Assembly: GCF_900101885.1 (NCBI RefSeq) | Contig: NZ_FNAN01000015.1 | Span: forward strand, 62,001-126,000 | Length of the DNA stretch: 64,000 bases | Source: Dyadobacter soli | GTDB lineage: Bacteria > Bacteroidota > Bacteroidia > Cytophagales > Spirosomataceae | Direction of reading: 5' to 3' | In this document: one piece after another, positions 51,261 through 60,682 of the stretch | Position numbering within the stretch: position 1 is the stretch's first letter | Layout: every line of letters starts with the position of its first letter | Notes under the pieces: generated by a model | What the model was told of the DNA's origin: nothing | Seen by the model: the letters and a program-made list of their open reading frames with translations, nothing else | Databases searched by the model: none | Translations under genes and position numbers: made by a program

Positions 51261-51923
51261 ATGCAGAATTCTTTCACAGAAGAAAATTACTTAAAGATCA
51301 TCCACGCACTTTCCGGGCGCGACGGGGTAGAGGTGAGCACGAATGCGCTCGCGGAGAGCACGTCAACGCGTGCGGCGTCGGTGACAGACATGCTGCGCAA
51401 GCTCGCAGAGAAGGGATTGATCCATTATAAAAAATACCAGGGCGTAACGCTCACGGAAAGCGGGGAGAAAGTGGCGATCAAGGTGATCCGCAAGCACCGC
51501 CTTTGGGAGGTTTTCCTGGTGGAGAAGCTGGGTTTCGGCTGGGATGAGGTACACGACATTGCGGAGGAACTGGAACACATTCCCTCGGAAGTGCTGGTGG
51601 AAAAGCTCGACGCATTTCTGGGCCATCCGAAGTTCGATCCGCACGGCGACCCTATTCCCGATGCCAAAGGAAACCTCACCGAACCCGATTACCTGATCCT
51701 CACCGACGTGCAGGTTAGTGAAAAAGTGTTAATGATGGGGGTGCTCGACCATGCACCTTCTTTCCTGCAACATCTTGATCGGTCGGGGATTACGCTTGGT
51801 GCGGTAATTGAAGTGAAGGAAATTAACGAATACGACAAGTCGGCGTCCGTACAGATTAACGGCGGCCCGACGTTGTTTATCAGTCTCGAAGTGTCCAAAA
51901 ACCTGCTGGTACAGCGCCGATGA
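51261..51923 (+). CDS. DtxR/MntR-family metal-dependent regulator
   Basis: A 220-residue iron/manganese-dependent repressor. The N-terminal winged HTH is FTEENYLKIIHALSG with ALAESTSTRAASVTDMLRKL, followed by the metal-binding dimerisation domain (VIRKHRLWEVFLVEKLGFGWDEVHDIAEELEHI, then LDAFLGHPKFDPHGDPIP). The C-terminal part is an SH3-like FeoA domain (LDRSGITLGAVIEVKEIN). Whether it senses Mn or Fe cannot be decided by eye. It is divergent from mntH, which argues for Mn, but the same box at the heme receptor suggests a wider iron/heme role. Confidence 0.93.
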   Translation: MQNSFTEENYLKIIHALSGRDGVEVSTNALAESTSTRAASVTDMLRKLAEKGLIHYKKYQGVTLTESGEKVAIKVIRKHRLWEVFLVEKLGFGWDEVHDIAEELEHIPSEVLVEKLDAFLGHPKFDPHGDPIPDAKGNLTEPDYLILTDVQVSEKVLMMGVLDHAPSFLQHLDRSGITLGAVIEVKEINEYDKSASVQINGGPTLFISLEVSKNLLVQRR

Positions 51924-51937
51924 GACCATAACCAGCC

Positions 51938-53020
51938 ATGAACTTCAAAATCCTCGATCGGTACCTGATCAAAAACTTCCTGATTACCTACGTGTTCGTG
52001 GCGTTCGTCATCGTACTCATTATCTGTATGATCGACTACACCGAAAAGGTGGACGACTTCCTCGACAAAAAAGCGCCGCTCCGGGAGATTATTATCGATT
52101 ATTACCTCAACCTGATTCCCTACTGGATCAATTACATCAGTCCGCTGATGGTGTTTATCGCCACGGTGTTCTTCACCTCGCGCATTGCCGCGCGGACGGA
52201 GATTATCGCGATGCTCAGCAGCGGGATTAGTTTCACGCGCATGCTGATGCCTTACATGGCCGGGGCGGTAGTTTTGGGGATACTGACATTCATTCAGGTA
52301 GGCTGGGTTTTGCCCAAAGCCAACAAGATCCGCAATGGTTTTGAAAAAACTTATGTAAAAAACGAGTTCTATTTCAGTGGGCATAATGTGCATATTACCA
52401 TCGCGCCCGATGTGTACGCGTACCTGGAAAGCTACAATACGACCACGCAGACGGGTAACAAATTCACAATGGAGACGATCAAAGGCACCAAGCTACTCCA
52501 AAAGTTCTACGCCGAAAAGATCGTCTGGCAACCGAAAAAGAAGAAATGGACGCTGCAAAATTACCAGGTACGCACGCTCGACAGCCTCGGCGAACGCCTG
52601 AGTCGCGGTAAGGAGATCGATACGACCATTAACCTCTCTCCCAAAGACTTCGAAAGCGACTATAACCTTTTCGAAACCTTTACGTTACCGGAGCTCAATG
52701 CTTATATCGACCTGCTCAAAAGCCGCGGTGCTGATGGTTTGGAAGTGTACCTGATTGAAAAATATACCCGTTTTACCCAACCATTCGCAATCCTGATCCT
52801 GACGGCGATCGGGGTGATCGTTTCGGCTCGCAAGAGCCGGCGCGGGGTGGGCTGGCAGATTGCGCTGGGTTTTATGCTCGCATTCATTTACATCCTGTTC
52901 TTTCTGTTGTCGAAAGGCGTCGCCGAGGCGGGTACGATCAACACGCTTTTTGCCGTGTGGCTGCCGAATATCGTGTTTGCGGGGATCGGAGTGCTGCTTT
53001 ATAAAACATTACCGAGGTAA
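51938..53020 (+). CDS. LptF/LptG-family permease
   Basis: A 360-residue inner-membrane protein of the YjgP/YjgQ family, which extracts LPS from the inner membrane as part of the Lpt ABC transporter. It shows the N-terminal helices (LDRYLIKNFLITYVFVAFVIVLIICMIDYTEKVDDFLDK), the TSRIAARTEIIAMLSSGISF coupling region and a periplasmic beta-jellyroll with a long polar segment, then C-terminal helices (ALGFMLAFIYILFFLLSKGVAEAG). It starts 14 bp after the metal-regulator gene and ends 2 bp before the EamA gene, so the three are probably co-transcribed. Confidence 0.92.
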   Translation: MNFKILDRYLIKNFLITYVFVAFVIVLIICMIDYTEKVDDFLDKKAPLREIIIDYYLNLIPYWINYISPLMVFIATVFFTSRIAARTEIIAMLSSGISFTRMLMPYMAGAVVLGILTFIQVGWVLPKANKIRNGFEKTYVKNEFYFSGHNVHITIAPDVYAYLESYNTTTQTGNKFTMETIKGTKLLQKFYAEKIVWQPKKKKWTLQNYQVRTLDSLGERLSRGKEIDTTINLSPKDFESDYNLFETFTLPELNAYIDLLKSRGADGLEVYLIEKYTRFTQPFAILILTAIGVIVSARKSRRGVGWQIALGFMLAFIYILFFLLSKGVAEAGTINTLFAVWLPNIVFAGIGVLLYKTLPR

Positions 53021-53022
53021 AC

Positions 53023-53946
53023 ATGCTGTCGTCTACGTCCGTCCGCTCTTACCTGCATTTGCATTTTCTGGTGATGATCTGGGGTTTCACGGCCATTGTG
53101 GGGCTGATGGTGAGCATCTCGCCGGTTGCATTAGTTTTGTACCGGACGCTGTTCGCCGCCATCGGGCTAGGCATTGTAATATTATCATTCAAAAAGAGCT
53201 TCGCCGCGGCCGGCCGCGATCTGGTGAAAATGCTGGGCGTGGGTTTTGTGCTTTCAGGGCATTGGATGCTGTTTTTTGCGTCGGCAAGGGTTTCTACGGC
53301 TTCGGTTTGTCTGGCCGGAATGGCCACGACCTCGCTCTGGACGAGTCTTTTGGAGCCATTGGTGAACAAAAGAAAAATCAGTCCGCTGGAAGTGGGGCTG
53401 GGTGTGCTGGCATTCGCGGGACTGTATGTAGTATTCAGGTTTGAATTTGACCACGCATTGGGTCTGGGACTCGCATTGGCCTCTGCTGTGCTCGCAGCGA
53501 CTTTCACGGTGGCCAACAGCCGCCTTGTACAAAGGATCGACGCCTGGGTCATTACTTTTTACGAAATGGTAGGTGCTACATTGTTTTCGCTGCTGTTTTT
53601 GGGGATTTCAGAAAGTCTAAACTGGAACAACGGTGCGCCTTTCATCCCGGCATCGGGCGATTGGATCTGGATATTGTTCCTCGCATTCGTGTGTACCGTG
53701 TACGCGAGCACGATGGCGACGCAGCTGATGAAGCAGTTTTCGGCCTACCTTATCAACCTGACGATCAATCTCGAACCGGTTTACGGTATTGCGCTGGCCT
53801 TTTTTATATTCGGAGAAAAAGAGCGGATGACGCAGGGATTTTACATGGGTACGTTGCTGATATTGCTTGCAGTACTGCTCTACCCGCTGCTGACGACCAC
53901 CGTTTTGAAGAAGAGTAACCGAAAGATAATTGAAGCCGGTAAATAG
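53023..53946 (+). CDS. EamA/DMT-family transporter
   Basis: A 307-residue inner-membrane protein of the drug/metabolite transporter superfamily: ten predicted helices in two EamA halves (first HFLVMIWGFTAIVGLMVSISPVALVLYRTLFAAIGLG, second AVLAATFTVANSRLVQRIDAWVITFYEMVGATLFSLL). Family members export amino acids, sugars or metabolites; the substrate is unknown. It follows the LptF/G gene by 2 bp. The cytoplasmic tail is short and basic. Confidence 0.92.
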   Translation: MLSSTSVRSYLHLHFLVMIWGFTAIVGLMVSISPVALVLYRTLFAAIGLGIVILSFKKSFAAAGRDLVKMLGVGFVLSGHWMLFFASARVSTASVCLAGMATTSLWTSLLEPLVNKRKISPLEVGLGVLAFAGLYVVFRFEFDHALGLGLALASAVLAATFTVANSRLVQRIDAWVITFYEMVGATLFSLLFLGISESLNWNNGAPFIPASGDWIWILFLAFVCTVYASTMATQLMKQFSAYLINLTINLEPVYGIALAFFIFGEKERMTQGFYMGTLLILLAVLLYPLLTTTVLKKSNRKIIEAGK

Positions 53947-53999
53947 GTCTTAATACACCACCGGCGGGAAAGAGGAGGAGCTTATTAACTTATTACTGC

Positions 54000-54007
54000 T
54001 ATTTTTG
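54000..54007 (+). promoter_or_regulatory. Candidate -7 box of the glycan gene cluster
   Basis: TATTTTTG fits TANNTTTG and lies 25 nt before the ATG of the first glycosyltransferase. I see no TTTG box at the right distance, so the call is weak. Confidence 0.3.
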
Positions 54008-54031
54008 TCGATTCAACCAACAGGGTGACAT

Positions 54032-54982
54032 ATGAATCCAGCTCGTTTACTTTTAGTCATACCATGCTACAACGAAGAGGCGATCTTGTACCGGACGTAT
54101 GCTAAATTAAACACCTACTACAACGGCATCAAGGAGCAGGGCCTCATTGCCGGGGACAGTCGCATCTGTTTTGTGAACGATGGCAGCCGGGATAAAACCT
54201 GGTCGATCATCGAGGACATTTGCAGCAAGGATTCCAATATTATAGGCGTGGGCCTTTCCCGGAACTTTGGTCACCAGAGCGCCATAATGGCCGGTTTGGA
54301 ACAGCATGTCAACGATTACGACGCATTCATCACGATCGACGCCGATTTGCAGGACGATATCAACGCCATTACCGCCATGATCGAGAAGCACCGCGAGGGT
54401 GCGATGGTCGTGTACGGCGTCCGCTCCGACCGCAGCTCCGATACCTGGTTCAAGCGGTTCACAGCGGAAGGTTTTTATGTATTAATGCAAAAAATGGGCG
54501 TTCCGGTGGTGTTCAACCATGCCGACTTCCGTTTGATGGATCAGCGGGTACTGAAAGAGCTCGGGAACTTCCGCGAGATCAATATGTTCCTCCGGGGCAT
54601 TGTACCACTGGTCGGTTTTAAAAATGAGAAGGTATTTTACAGCCGTCTCGAACGCGAAGCAGGCGAAACCAAATACCCGCTCAACAAAATGCTGCTTTTC
54701 GCATGGAACGGCATTACCTCATTTTCGACATTTCCGATGCGGCTCGTGCTGTATTTCGGATTTGCCAATTTCTTTATCGCGATGATGATCGTGATTTACA
54801 TTCTTTTGTCTTATATCATCGGCCGCACTGTGCCGGGCTGGACGTCCACCATGTTGCCGCTTACGTTTTTCAGCGGATTTAATATGATGGCGCTTGGCCT
54901 GATCGGGGAATATATCGGTAAGATTTATGAAGAAGTAAAAGGCCGTCCACGCTATATCATAGAAAAAATTGTCAATGAATAG
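54032..54982 (+). CDS. Family 2 glycosyltransferase, DPM/ArnC-like, with two C-terminal helices
   Basis: A 316-residue membrane-tethered GT-A glycosyltransferase that probably transfers a sugar to a polyprenyl phosphate (ArnC/GtrB-type, family inference). Motifs: LVIPCYNEEAILYRTY, NDGSRDKTWSII, GVGLSRNFGHQSAIMAG, FITIDADLQDD (DxD-type). Two transmembrane helices follow (LVLYFGFANFFIAMMIVIYILLSYIIG and TFFSGFNMMALGLIGEYIGKIYEEV). It is the first gene of a five-gene run and its stop overlaps the next start by 8 bp. Confidence 0.92.
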   Translation: MNPARLLLVIPCYNEEAILYRTYAKLNTYYNGIKEQGLIAGDSRICFVNDGSRDKTWSIIEDICSKDSNIIGVGLSRNFGHQSAIMAGLEQHVNDYDAFITIDADLQDDINAITAMIEKHREGAMVVYGVRSDRSSDTWFKRFTAEGFYVLMQKMGVPVVFNHADFRLMDQRVLKELGNFREINMFLRGIVPLVGFKNEKVFYSRLEREAGETKYPLNKMLLFAWNGITSFSTFPMRLVLYFGFANFFIAMMIVIYILLSYIIGRTVPGWTSTMLPLTFFSGFNMMALGLIGEYIGKIYEEVKGRPRYIIEKIVNE

Positions 54983-56411
54983 ATTTTATAGAAAATACCG
55001 GGTTGTAGGCAACTGGGCCAACATTCTCCTGATGCTCACCGTGCTGGTGCCGTTGCTGGCGCTTTCGTACTTCAACCACCCGTCGCCCGCCGACGACTTC
55101 TGTTACATATTTACAGTGTTCAAAATCGGCTGGTTCGAAGCCATGAAACTGTACTACACCGAATGGACAGGCCGCTATTTCGGCATTTTCCTAAATCATA
55201 CGAGCCCGCTGCTGTTCCATTCGATCGCCGGTTTCAAAGTGCTGCCAGTTGTATTGCTGCTCGGGATGGTATTTGCATTGTACAGCCTGTTCCGGCACCT
55301 TACACCGACTTTGTCAAGATTGGCGCATCTGGGCTTCGCGGGCGTGGTTTTCTTTTTGTATATCCTTAAAATGATGAGCATTTCGGAGGCATTTTACTGG
55401 ATGGCCGCATTCGTGACCTACACTGTGCCGAATATTCTCACATTACTCTGGATCGTGCTCGTGCTGCGCTGGTACCGCCAGGATACGCAGCCTGCCAAGC
55501 TGTTTGTCGGTGCGCTTTCCGGATTCCTGATATTCGCTGTGATCGGTAGCAGCGAAACGAATTTGCTGATCATGGTGCTGCTCGTGGGCGCGTGGCTGGC
55601 TTACCGCGTGCTTTTCCACCGTAAAGTCGATGCATTTATGGTTTCGATGGCGGTGGTGACGGCGCTTTCGTGCTATTTCTACTTTGCGTCGCCGGGTAAT
55701 GCGGCGCGTATTGGTGGTAATCCCCTCGGTGGTAATGTTTCGTTTTCGGTGATGTCTTCATTCAAAAAACTCGCCTATCTCGGTTACGACTGGGTTTTCA
55801 GGACGCCATTGATATTCTTTTCATTAGCCTGGCTATTCGTGCTTTCCCGGCTATCGGACGGCGCGCGCAATTACTTCTCGATGCCCATCTGGTACGCGGT
55901 ACTGTTGTTCATCGGCGTGCTGTCGGCGCAGCTGTTCCCTTCTTATTATGGAGTGGGAATAGAGCCTACACCGCGGGTGATCAATTGCGTGTATTTCTTC
56001 TTCCTGATCGGCTGGTTCTACATTATCGGCGTGTTTTTTCACTATTTCAAAACGAGGAAAATCACTTTCCTGCAATTCACAACCGTGCGTTATGGCGTCG
56101 TTTGTGCGGTACTGGTGGTTTCGATCGCCATGTCGTTTTGGCGCAGCCACAATGTGAAAACCATGTATTCCGACTTGCTGAGAGGCAAAGCGGCTGCATT
56201 CGACAAGGAAATGTACCAGCGCTATGCATTGATCAAAAACTCGCAGGAGGACATTCTCTACCTCCCGCCGGTGCGCTCGAAACCGATGACGATCTTCCTC
56301 GACGACGATATCAAAACCGACCGTAACCATTGGTGGAACAAGTGTACGGCGGGTTATTTTGGCAAAGAGGCCATTTACATGAAAGATACCGAAGGTGGAC
56401 AACAGCAATAA
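54975..56411 (+). CDS. DUF6056-type polytopic membrane protein (GT-C-like)
   Basis: A 478-residue integral membrane protein with about ten helices and a large C-terminal soluble part. The N-terminal region NHPSPADDFCYIF, then an acidic loop and YYTEWTGRYFG, resembles DUF6056 proteins, which look like GT-C glycosyltransferases with an acidic DD-type site in the first extracytoplasmic loop. I use the ATG at 54975 (MNRFYRKYR). The gene overlaps its upstream neighbour by 8 bp and the next gene by 17 bp, so translation is coupled. Function in a surface glycan is inferred. Confidence 0.75.
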   Translation: MNRFYRKYRVVGNWANILLMLTVLVPLLALSYFNHPSPADDFCYIFTVFKIGWFEAMKLYYTEWTGRYFGIFLNHTSPLLFHSIAGFKVLPVVLLLGMVFALYSLFRHLTPTLSRLAHLGFAGVVFFLYILKMMSISEAFYWMAAFVTYTVPNILTLLWIVLVLRWYRQDTQPAKLFVGALSGFLIFAVIGSSETNLLIMVLLVGAWLAYRVLFHRKVDAFMVSMAVVTALSCYFYFASPGNAARIGGNPLGGNVSFSVMSSFKKLAYLGYDWVFRTPLIFFSLAWLFVLSRLSDGARNYFSMPIWYAVLLFIGVLSAQLFPSYYGVGIEPTPRVINCVYFFFLIGWFYIIGVFFHYFKTRKITFLQFTTVRYGVVCAVLVVSIAMSFWRSHNVKTMYSDLLRGKAAAFDKEMYQRYALIKNSQEDILYLPPVRSKPMTIFLDDDIKTDRNHWWNKCTAGYFGKEAIYMKDTEGGQQQ

Positions 56412-58092
56412 AAAGCCGCTTCTCTTCCTGGTAATGGCTGTGCCCGTGGTGCTGTGGGCGGCCGTGATCTTGTATTATTCGGTAAACCTGCCCTGGTACG
56501 ACGATTTCGACCCATTTCCTGATTTTCTGCATAAGTGGATCACCAGTGACTCGTCGTTGGAGCGCCTTACGCTACTTTTTCAGCCAAACAATGAGCACCG
56601 GATGGTGATCGGCAAGCTGGCTACGCTCGGTTATTACTGGGTTACCGGGCATTTGAATTTTACATTCCTGCACATCGGGGCGGCACTTTTTACGTTAGGA
56701 ACGCTTGCGATTTTCTGGCGTGCATTCAAGCGCTCCAATCTGAGCGCATGGTATTTCCTACCCGTGCCATTTTTGCTTTTTCAGCTCCAATACCACCTCA
56801 TTTTCCTTTGGGCAATATGCGGCTGGCAGCACGAGCCGGTGGTATTTTTTGTGGTATTGTCGATGTTTTTGCTTTCGGGCAAGCGTTTCACGGGTGCATT
56901 GCTCGCAGGCGTGTGCGCTACGTATGCGATGAGCAGCGGTATTTTCGTGTGGCCGGCCGGTGTGGCGGTGCTTTTGCTGCGCTCGCAGTACAAGCAACTG
57001 GCGGCGTGGATTATCGTGGGCGCTATTGCCGTGGGTTTGTACTTCTACGGCATGTCGGCGCAGGGTAACGAGTCGAGTTTCGCGTTTTTTGCCAAATATC
57101 CACATTTGTCGGTGCTGGGCTTTTTCACTTTTCTGGGCGGGTTGTTCGACTTCTTTCCTGAAAAGGATATCGTGGTGCGCTCCGCATTGCCGGTGCTAAT
57201 GGCGCTAATTGCGATGGTCTGGGTAGTTATCTGGCTTTGGACGCAAGTTAAGCCCTGGCTCACGCGGACATTTGGTTTGTTTAAAAGCAGTTCGGTGCAA
57301 GCCCAAACGGACAGCGAAAGCAATTTGAATGCATTTTTGCTCGGTATTTTCTGCTTTCTGCTCGTGGAGGCGCTGGTCATCGGGCTGTTGCGGCCGAGGT
57401 TTGGCTTTTTTGTGATGATTGTTAGTAATTACAAAATATACCCGGCTCTTTTTCTGGTTGTTACCTATTTGTCATTCATTGTTTCAACCCAAAACCAAAG
57501 CCTGCGGAAGCTTGCATTGCGGGGAGCTGCATTGGTGGGGCTATTCATCTGGAGCATTTCTATTTACGCGTATTTGCCGGTGATTTCCGAGCGCAGAAAA
57601 TATTACGTGGTTAATGGATATAACCAGGAGCATAACGGTTTCGGATTGGGCCACGTGCCGTATTCCGAAAGTGCCCGGTATGTGGATAATGTGATGAAAT
57701 ACCTTGTCAAAACGGGTGTTTACAGTTATCCAAAGGAAGGAAACGAGCTAGGCCGGCAGGTGCACGCGCTTACGACCCCTTTTCCGTTGAAGCGGCAGGT
57801 CACCGTCGAACATCGTGACAAAGGCATTTTCGTAAACGATCCCGAGGGTACCATTTCGCCCGCGCCTTCGAATGGCGAATATGCGTTCGTACGCAATGGC
57901 CAACGCCTGTATTTCTTCAAAATGGAGCCGCATAAGTACACTGGGCGCAACTTTTTCAAGCAATACGACAAAGGTTTTGACATTGAAATACCACATTCTT
58001 CCCTGTTGCCGGGAACTTACGATCTGGGAATTGTGAATGTCGAAGGCGCTGCCCTCAAAGGCGGCGTTCTTGGAAAAGTGACAATACCTTAA
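56395..58092 (+). CDS. Polytopic membrane protein, probable GT-C glycosyltransferase
   Basis: A 565-residue membrane protein with about ten helices and a C-terminal about 120-residue soluble region. After the first helix an acidic loop (YDDFDPFPDF) resembles the DD/DE site of GT-C enzymes, and HRMVIGKLATLGYYWVTG follows. It has no close named family to my eye. The start is GTG at 56395 inside the upstream gene; the next usable ATG would remove part of helix 1. Coupling with the neighbours points to the same glycan pathway. Confidence 0.7.
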   Translation: MDNSNKKPLLFLVMAVPVVLWAAVILYYSVNLPWYDDFDPFPDFLHKWITSDSSLERLTLLFQPNNEHRMVIGKLATLGYYWVTGHLNFTFLHIGAALFTLGTLAIFWRAFKRSNLSAWYFLPVPFLLFQLQYHLIFLWAICGWQHEPVVFFVVLSMFLLSGKRFTGALLAGVCATYAMSSGIFVWPAGVAVLLLRSQYKQLAAWIIVGAIAVGLYFYGMSAQGNESSFAFFAKYPHLSVLGFFTFLGGLFDFFPEKDIVVRSALPVLMALIAMVWVVIWLWTQVKPWLTRTFGLFKSSSVQAQTDSESNLNAFLLGIFCFLLVEALVIGLLRPRFGFFVMIVSNYKIYPALFLVVTYLSFIVSTQNQSLRKLALRGAALVGLFIWSISIYAYLPVISERRKYYVVNGYNQEHNGFGLGHVPYSESARYVDNVMKYLVKTGVYSYPKEGNELGRQVHALTTPFPLKRQVTVEHRDKGIFVNDPEGTISPAPSNGEYAFVRNGQRLYFFKMEPHKYTGRNFFKQYDKGFDIEIPHSSLLPGTYDLGIVNVEGAALKGGVLGKVTIP

Positions 58093-58163
58093 ATAACAGA
58101 ATGTTTCGATAATAGACCGAAAGGTGTATTTTTGCCTCCATTGGTCATTGAAAAACTAAGCAT

Positions 58164-59108
58164 TTGAAAACTCCTCAAATTTCAATCGTCGCGCCGCTAT
58201 ATAATGAGTCTGAGACGTTCCCGCTATTGGTGCAGCGTATCAACGCGTTGATGGACGCCAGCCCGCTCTCCATTGAAGTGGTATTGATCGACGATGGGAG
58301 TAAAGATGATACGGCACTCAAAATCAGGCAAGTAGCATTGATGGACGAGCGTTACCACGGTGTTTTTCTTTCGCGGAACCACGGCCACCAGCTGGCATTG
58401 ACGGCCGGTATTTCGGCTGCCCGGGGTACGGAAGCGCTTTTCGTGATCGACGGTGACTTGCAGGACCCGCCGGAGCTTTTGCCGGAATTTTACAAATTAT
58501 TGCAGGAAGGTAATGACGTCGTTTACGCCGTTCGCAAGAAACGCAAGGAAGGTTTTATCAAGAGAATGGGTTACCATTTGTTTTACCGCATTCTCCGTTC
58601 GATATCTTATGTTGACATCCCGCTCGATAGCGGCGATTTCGCATTGATCAGCCGCCGCGTGGTTGATGTTTTGAACAAAATGCCCGAGGAAAGCCGCTAC
58701 CTGCGCGGAATGCGTTCGTGGATCGGTTTCAAACAGGTCGGGTACGAGTACGAGCGTGACGCGCGCGCCGCGGGAGAATCCAAATACTCGTTCAAACAGC
58801 TTTTCCGGCTCGCATACAATGGGATTTTCAATTTCAGCGAATTCCCGATCAAGTTTATGAGCCGCGTCGGTATGACGGCCATTCTCATTTCGCTGGTCTA
58901 TTTCGCGACGGTCGTGCTTAAAAAGCTGTTTTTTGCCCATGTTATCGAGGGTTTCGCGGCCCTGTTGTTTGTGATTATCCTGTTCAGCGGGGTACAATTG
59001 CTGGCGCTGGGCATTATTGGAGAATATGTGCTCCGGATATTCTTTCAATCCAAAAACCGTCCCCTGTTCATTATCAAAGAAGAAATAGTCAACCGGGAGT
59101 ACATTTGA
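58164..59108 (+). CDS. Family 2 glycosyltransferase, polyprenyl-linked sugar type
   Basis: A 314-residue GT-A glycosyltransferase with two C-terminal membrane helices, a paralogue in design of the first gene in the cluster. Motifs: SIVAPLYNESETFPLLV, LIDDGSKDDT, GVFLSRNHGHQLALTAG, FVIDGDLQDPPELL (DxD). SGDFALISRRVVDVLNKMPE and the ESKYSFKQLFRLAYNGIFNFSEFPIK region are typical of GtrB-like enzymes. The start is TTG at 58164 (TTG AAA ACT CCT); no ATG gives the full family N-terminus. It ends 4 bp before the MBOAT gene. Confidence 0.92.
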   Translation: MKTPQISIVAPLYNESETFPLLVQRINALMDASPLSIEVVLIDDGSKDDTALKIRQVALMDERYHGVFLSRNHGHQLALTAGISAARGTEALFVIDGDLQDPPELLPEFYKLLQEGNDVVYAVRKKRKEGFIKRMGYHLFYRILRSISYVDIPLDSGDFALISRRVVDVLNKMPEESRYLRGMRSWIGFKQVGYEYERDARAAGESKYSFKQLFRLAYNGIFNFSEFPIKFMSRVGMTAILISLVYFATVVLKKLFFAHVIEGFAALLFVIILFSGVQLLALGIIGEYVLRIFFQSKNRPLFIIKEEIVNREYI

Positions 59109-59112
59109 CCTG

Positions 59113-60582
59113 ATGGATTTTCATTCAATTCAATTTGCAGTTTTCTTTATAGTAGTCACGCTGGCGTATTTCAGCCTGTCGTGGAAAGGCCGTTGGATGC
59201 TTTTGCTCGCAACCAGCTGCTATTTTTATATGGTTTTCAAACCGGTATTTATCCTGATCCTGTTTGGAACCATCATTATCGACTATTATGCAGGACTCTG
59301 GATCGAAAAATCGCAGGAGCAGAAGCAAAAGAAGCTGCTCCTCGTCATCAGTCTGATCTCCAACATTGGTATCCTGGCATTCTTCAAATATTACGATTTC
59401 GTGCAGGATTCGGTGAATACCATTCTGGCTAACTTGCATTTGCGGCCGATGTTTCCCGCATTCACCCGCATTGTACCCGGCCCGATCGCCGAATGGATGA
59501 CCACCGGCAGCGGCGCATTGCTGTTACCGATCGGTTTGTCGTTCCACACTTTTCAGGCCATGAGCTACACCATCGAAGTGTACCGCGGTAACCAGGCGGC
59601 GGAGAAGCATTTCGGGATTTATGCCTTGTATGTGATGTTCTACCCGCAACTCGTCGCGGGCCCTATCGAGCGGCCGCAGAACATGCTTTTCCAGTTCCAT
59701 TCGTATTTCAAATACGATTTCGAGCAGGTGAAAGAGGGGCTGATGCAGATGGCGTTCGGGTTTTTCAAGAAGATGGTGATCGCCGACCGCCTCGTCATGC
59801 TGGTGGATTATGCCTACGACAAGCCCGACGAACATAACGGATTGACGCTCATCGTAGCCACTATTTTCTTTGCATTCCGCATTTACTGCGACTTTTCGGG
59901 GTATTCCGACATTGCCATCGGTGCGGCCCGCGTGATGGGTTTCACCCTGATGGACAACTTCAAGACGCCTTATATTTCCAAATCCATCTCGGAGTTCTGG
60001 GGCAGATGGCACATTTCGCTTTCTTCCTGGTTTAAGGATTACCTCTACATTCCGCTGGGCGGAAACCGCAAAGGCGAATGGATGAAGTACAGAAACCAGT
60101 TTATCGTCTTTCTCGTGAGCGGGCTCTGGCACGGCGCGAGCTGGAACTACGTGATCTGGGGTGGATTGCATGGTTTTTACCAGGTAACCGCTTCGTTGCG
60201 AGACAAATGGATGAAAAAGGCAGGTATCGAAATGCCTAAGAACAAGTTCATGGATGTGCTGAACATCGTGTTCACGTTTGTGCTGGTAACCATTACCTGG
60301 GTTTTCTTCCGCAACCACAAGGCTCCGGTAAGCCGCTCGTTCCTGATTTTGGAAAAAATGGCCGGTTTCTCCATTTTTGAGCCGCTGCAAACCCCTATGA
60401 ACCATGCGGAAATGTGGTTCTGTCTGTTTCTGATCGTGTTCCTGATGATCAAGGAGCATTATTATCTCAAAATACCAACCCGGAACACGACGGTTTTCTT
60501 CCTCCTGTTCCCGCTGATCCTGCTGGCCAACTATTTCCTGGGCGTGGTTTCCGAAAACCAGTTCATTTATTTCCAATTCTAA
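59113..60582 (+). CDS. MBOAT-family O-acyltransferase (AlgI-like)
   Basis: A 489-residue polytopic membrane protein of the AlgI/DltB group, which moves acyl groups across the inner membrane to modify exported polysaccharides. Motifs: GLSFHTFQAMSYTIEVYRG, YPQLVAGPIERPQNML, FFAFRIYCDFSGYSDIAIGAARVMGF, WGRWHISLSSWFKDYLYIPLGGNRKG, and SGLWHGASWNYVIWGGLHG with the catalytic His. It is the last gene of the 54.0-60.6 kb cluster, so O-acetylation of the glycan built by the upstream transferases is likely (inference). No AlgJ/AlgX-type partner is adjacent. Confidence 0.94.
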   Translation: MDFHSIQFAVFFIVVTLAYFSLSWKGRWMLLLATSCYFYMVFKPVFILILFGTIIIDYYAGLWIEKSQEQKQKKLLLVISLISNIGILAFFKYYDFVQDSVNTILANLHLRPMFPAFTRIVPGPIAEWMTTGSGALLLPIGLSFHTFQAMSYTIEVYRGNQAAEKHFGIYALYVMFYPQLVAGPIERPQNMLFQFHSYFKYDFEQVKEGLMQMAFGFFKKMVIADRLVMLVDYAYDKPDEHNGLTLIVATIFFAFRIYCDFSGYSDIAIGAARVMGFTLMDNFKTPYISKSISEFWGRWHISLSSWFKDYLYIPLGGNRKGEWMKYRNQFIVFLVSGLWHGASWNYVIWGGLHGFYQVTASLRDKWMKKAGIEMPKNKFMDVLNIVFTFVLVTITWVFFRNHKAPVSRSFLILEKMAGFSIFEPLQTPMNHAEMWFCLFLIVFLMIKEHYYLKIPTRNTTVFFLLFPLILLANYFLGVVSENQFIYFQF

Positions 60583-60682
60583 AAGGAAGCAGATCGCCGC
60601 AAACATTTGCGCTTAATAATTTGTTACCCAATTTTTGAAGAACTACCTGACGTTCTTATTACCGATTTAAGTATCAATTGAA

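Noticed and set aside
59524..60606. 360-codon minus-strand ORF opposite the MBOAT gene
   Set aside because: Antisense shadow of a gene with complete family motifs.
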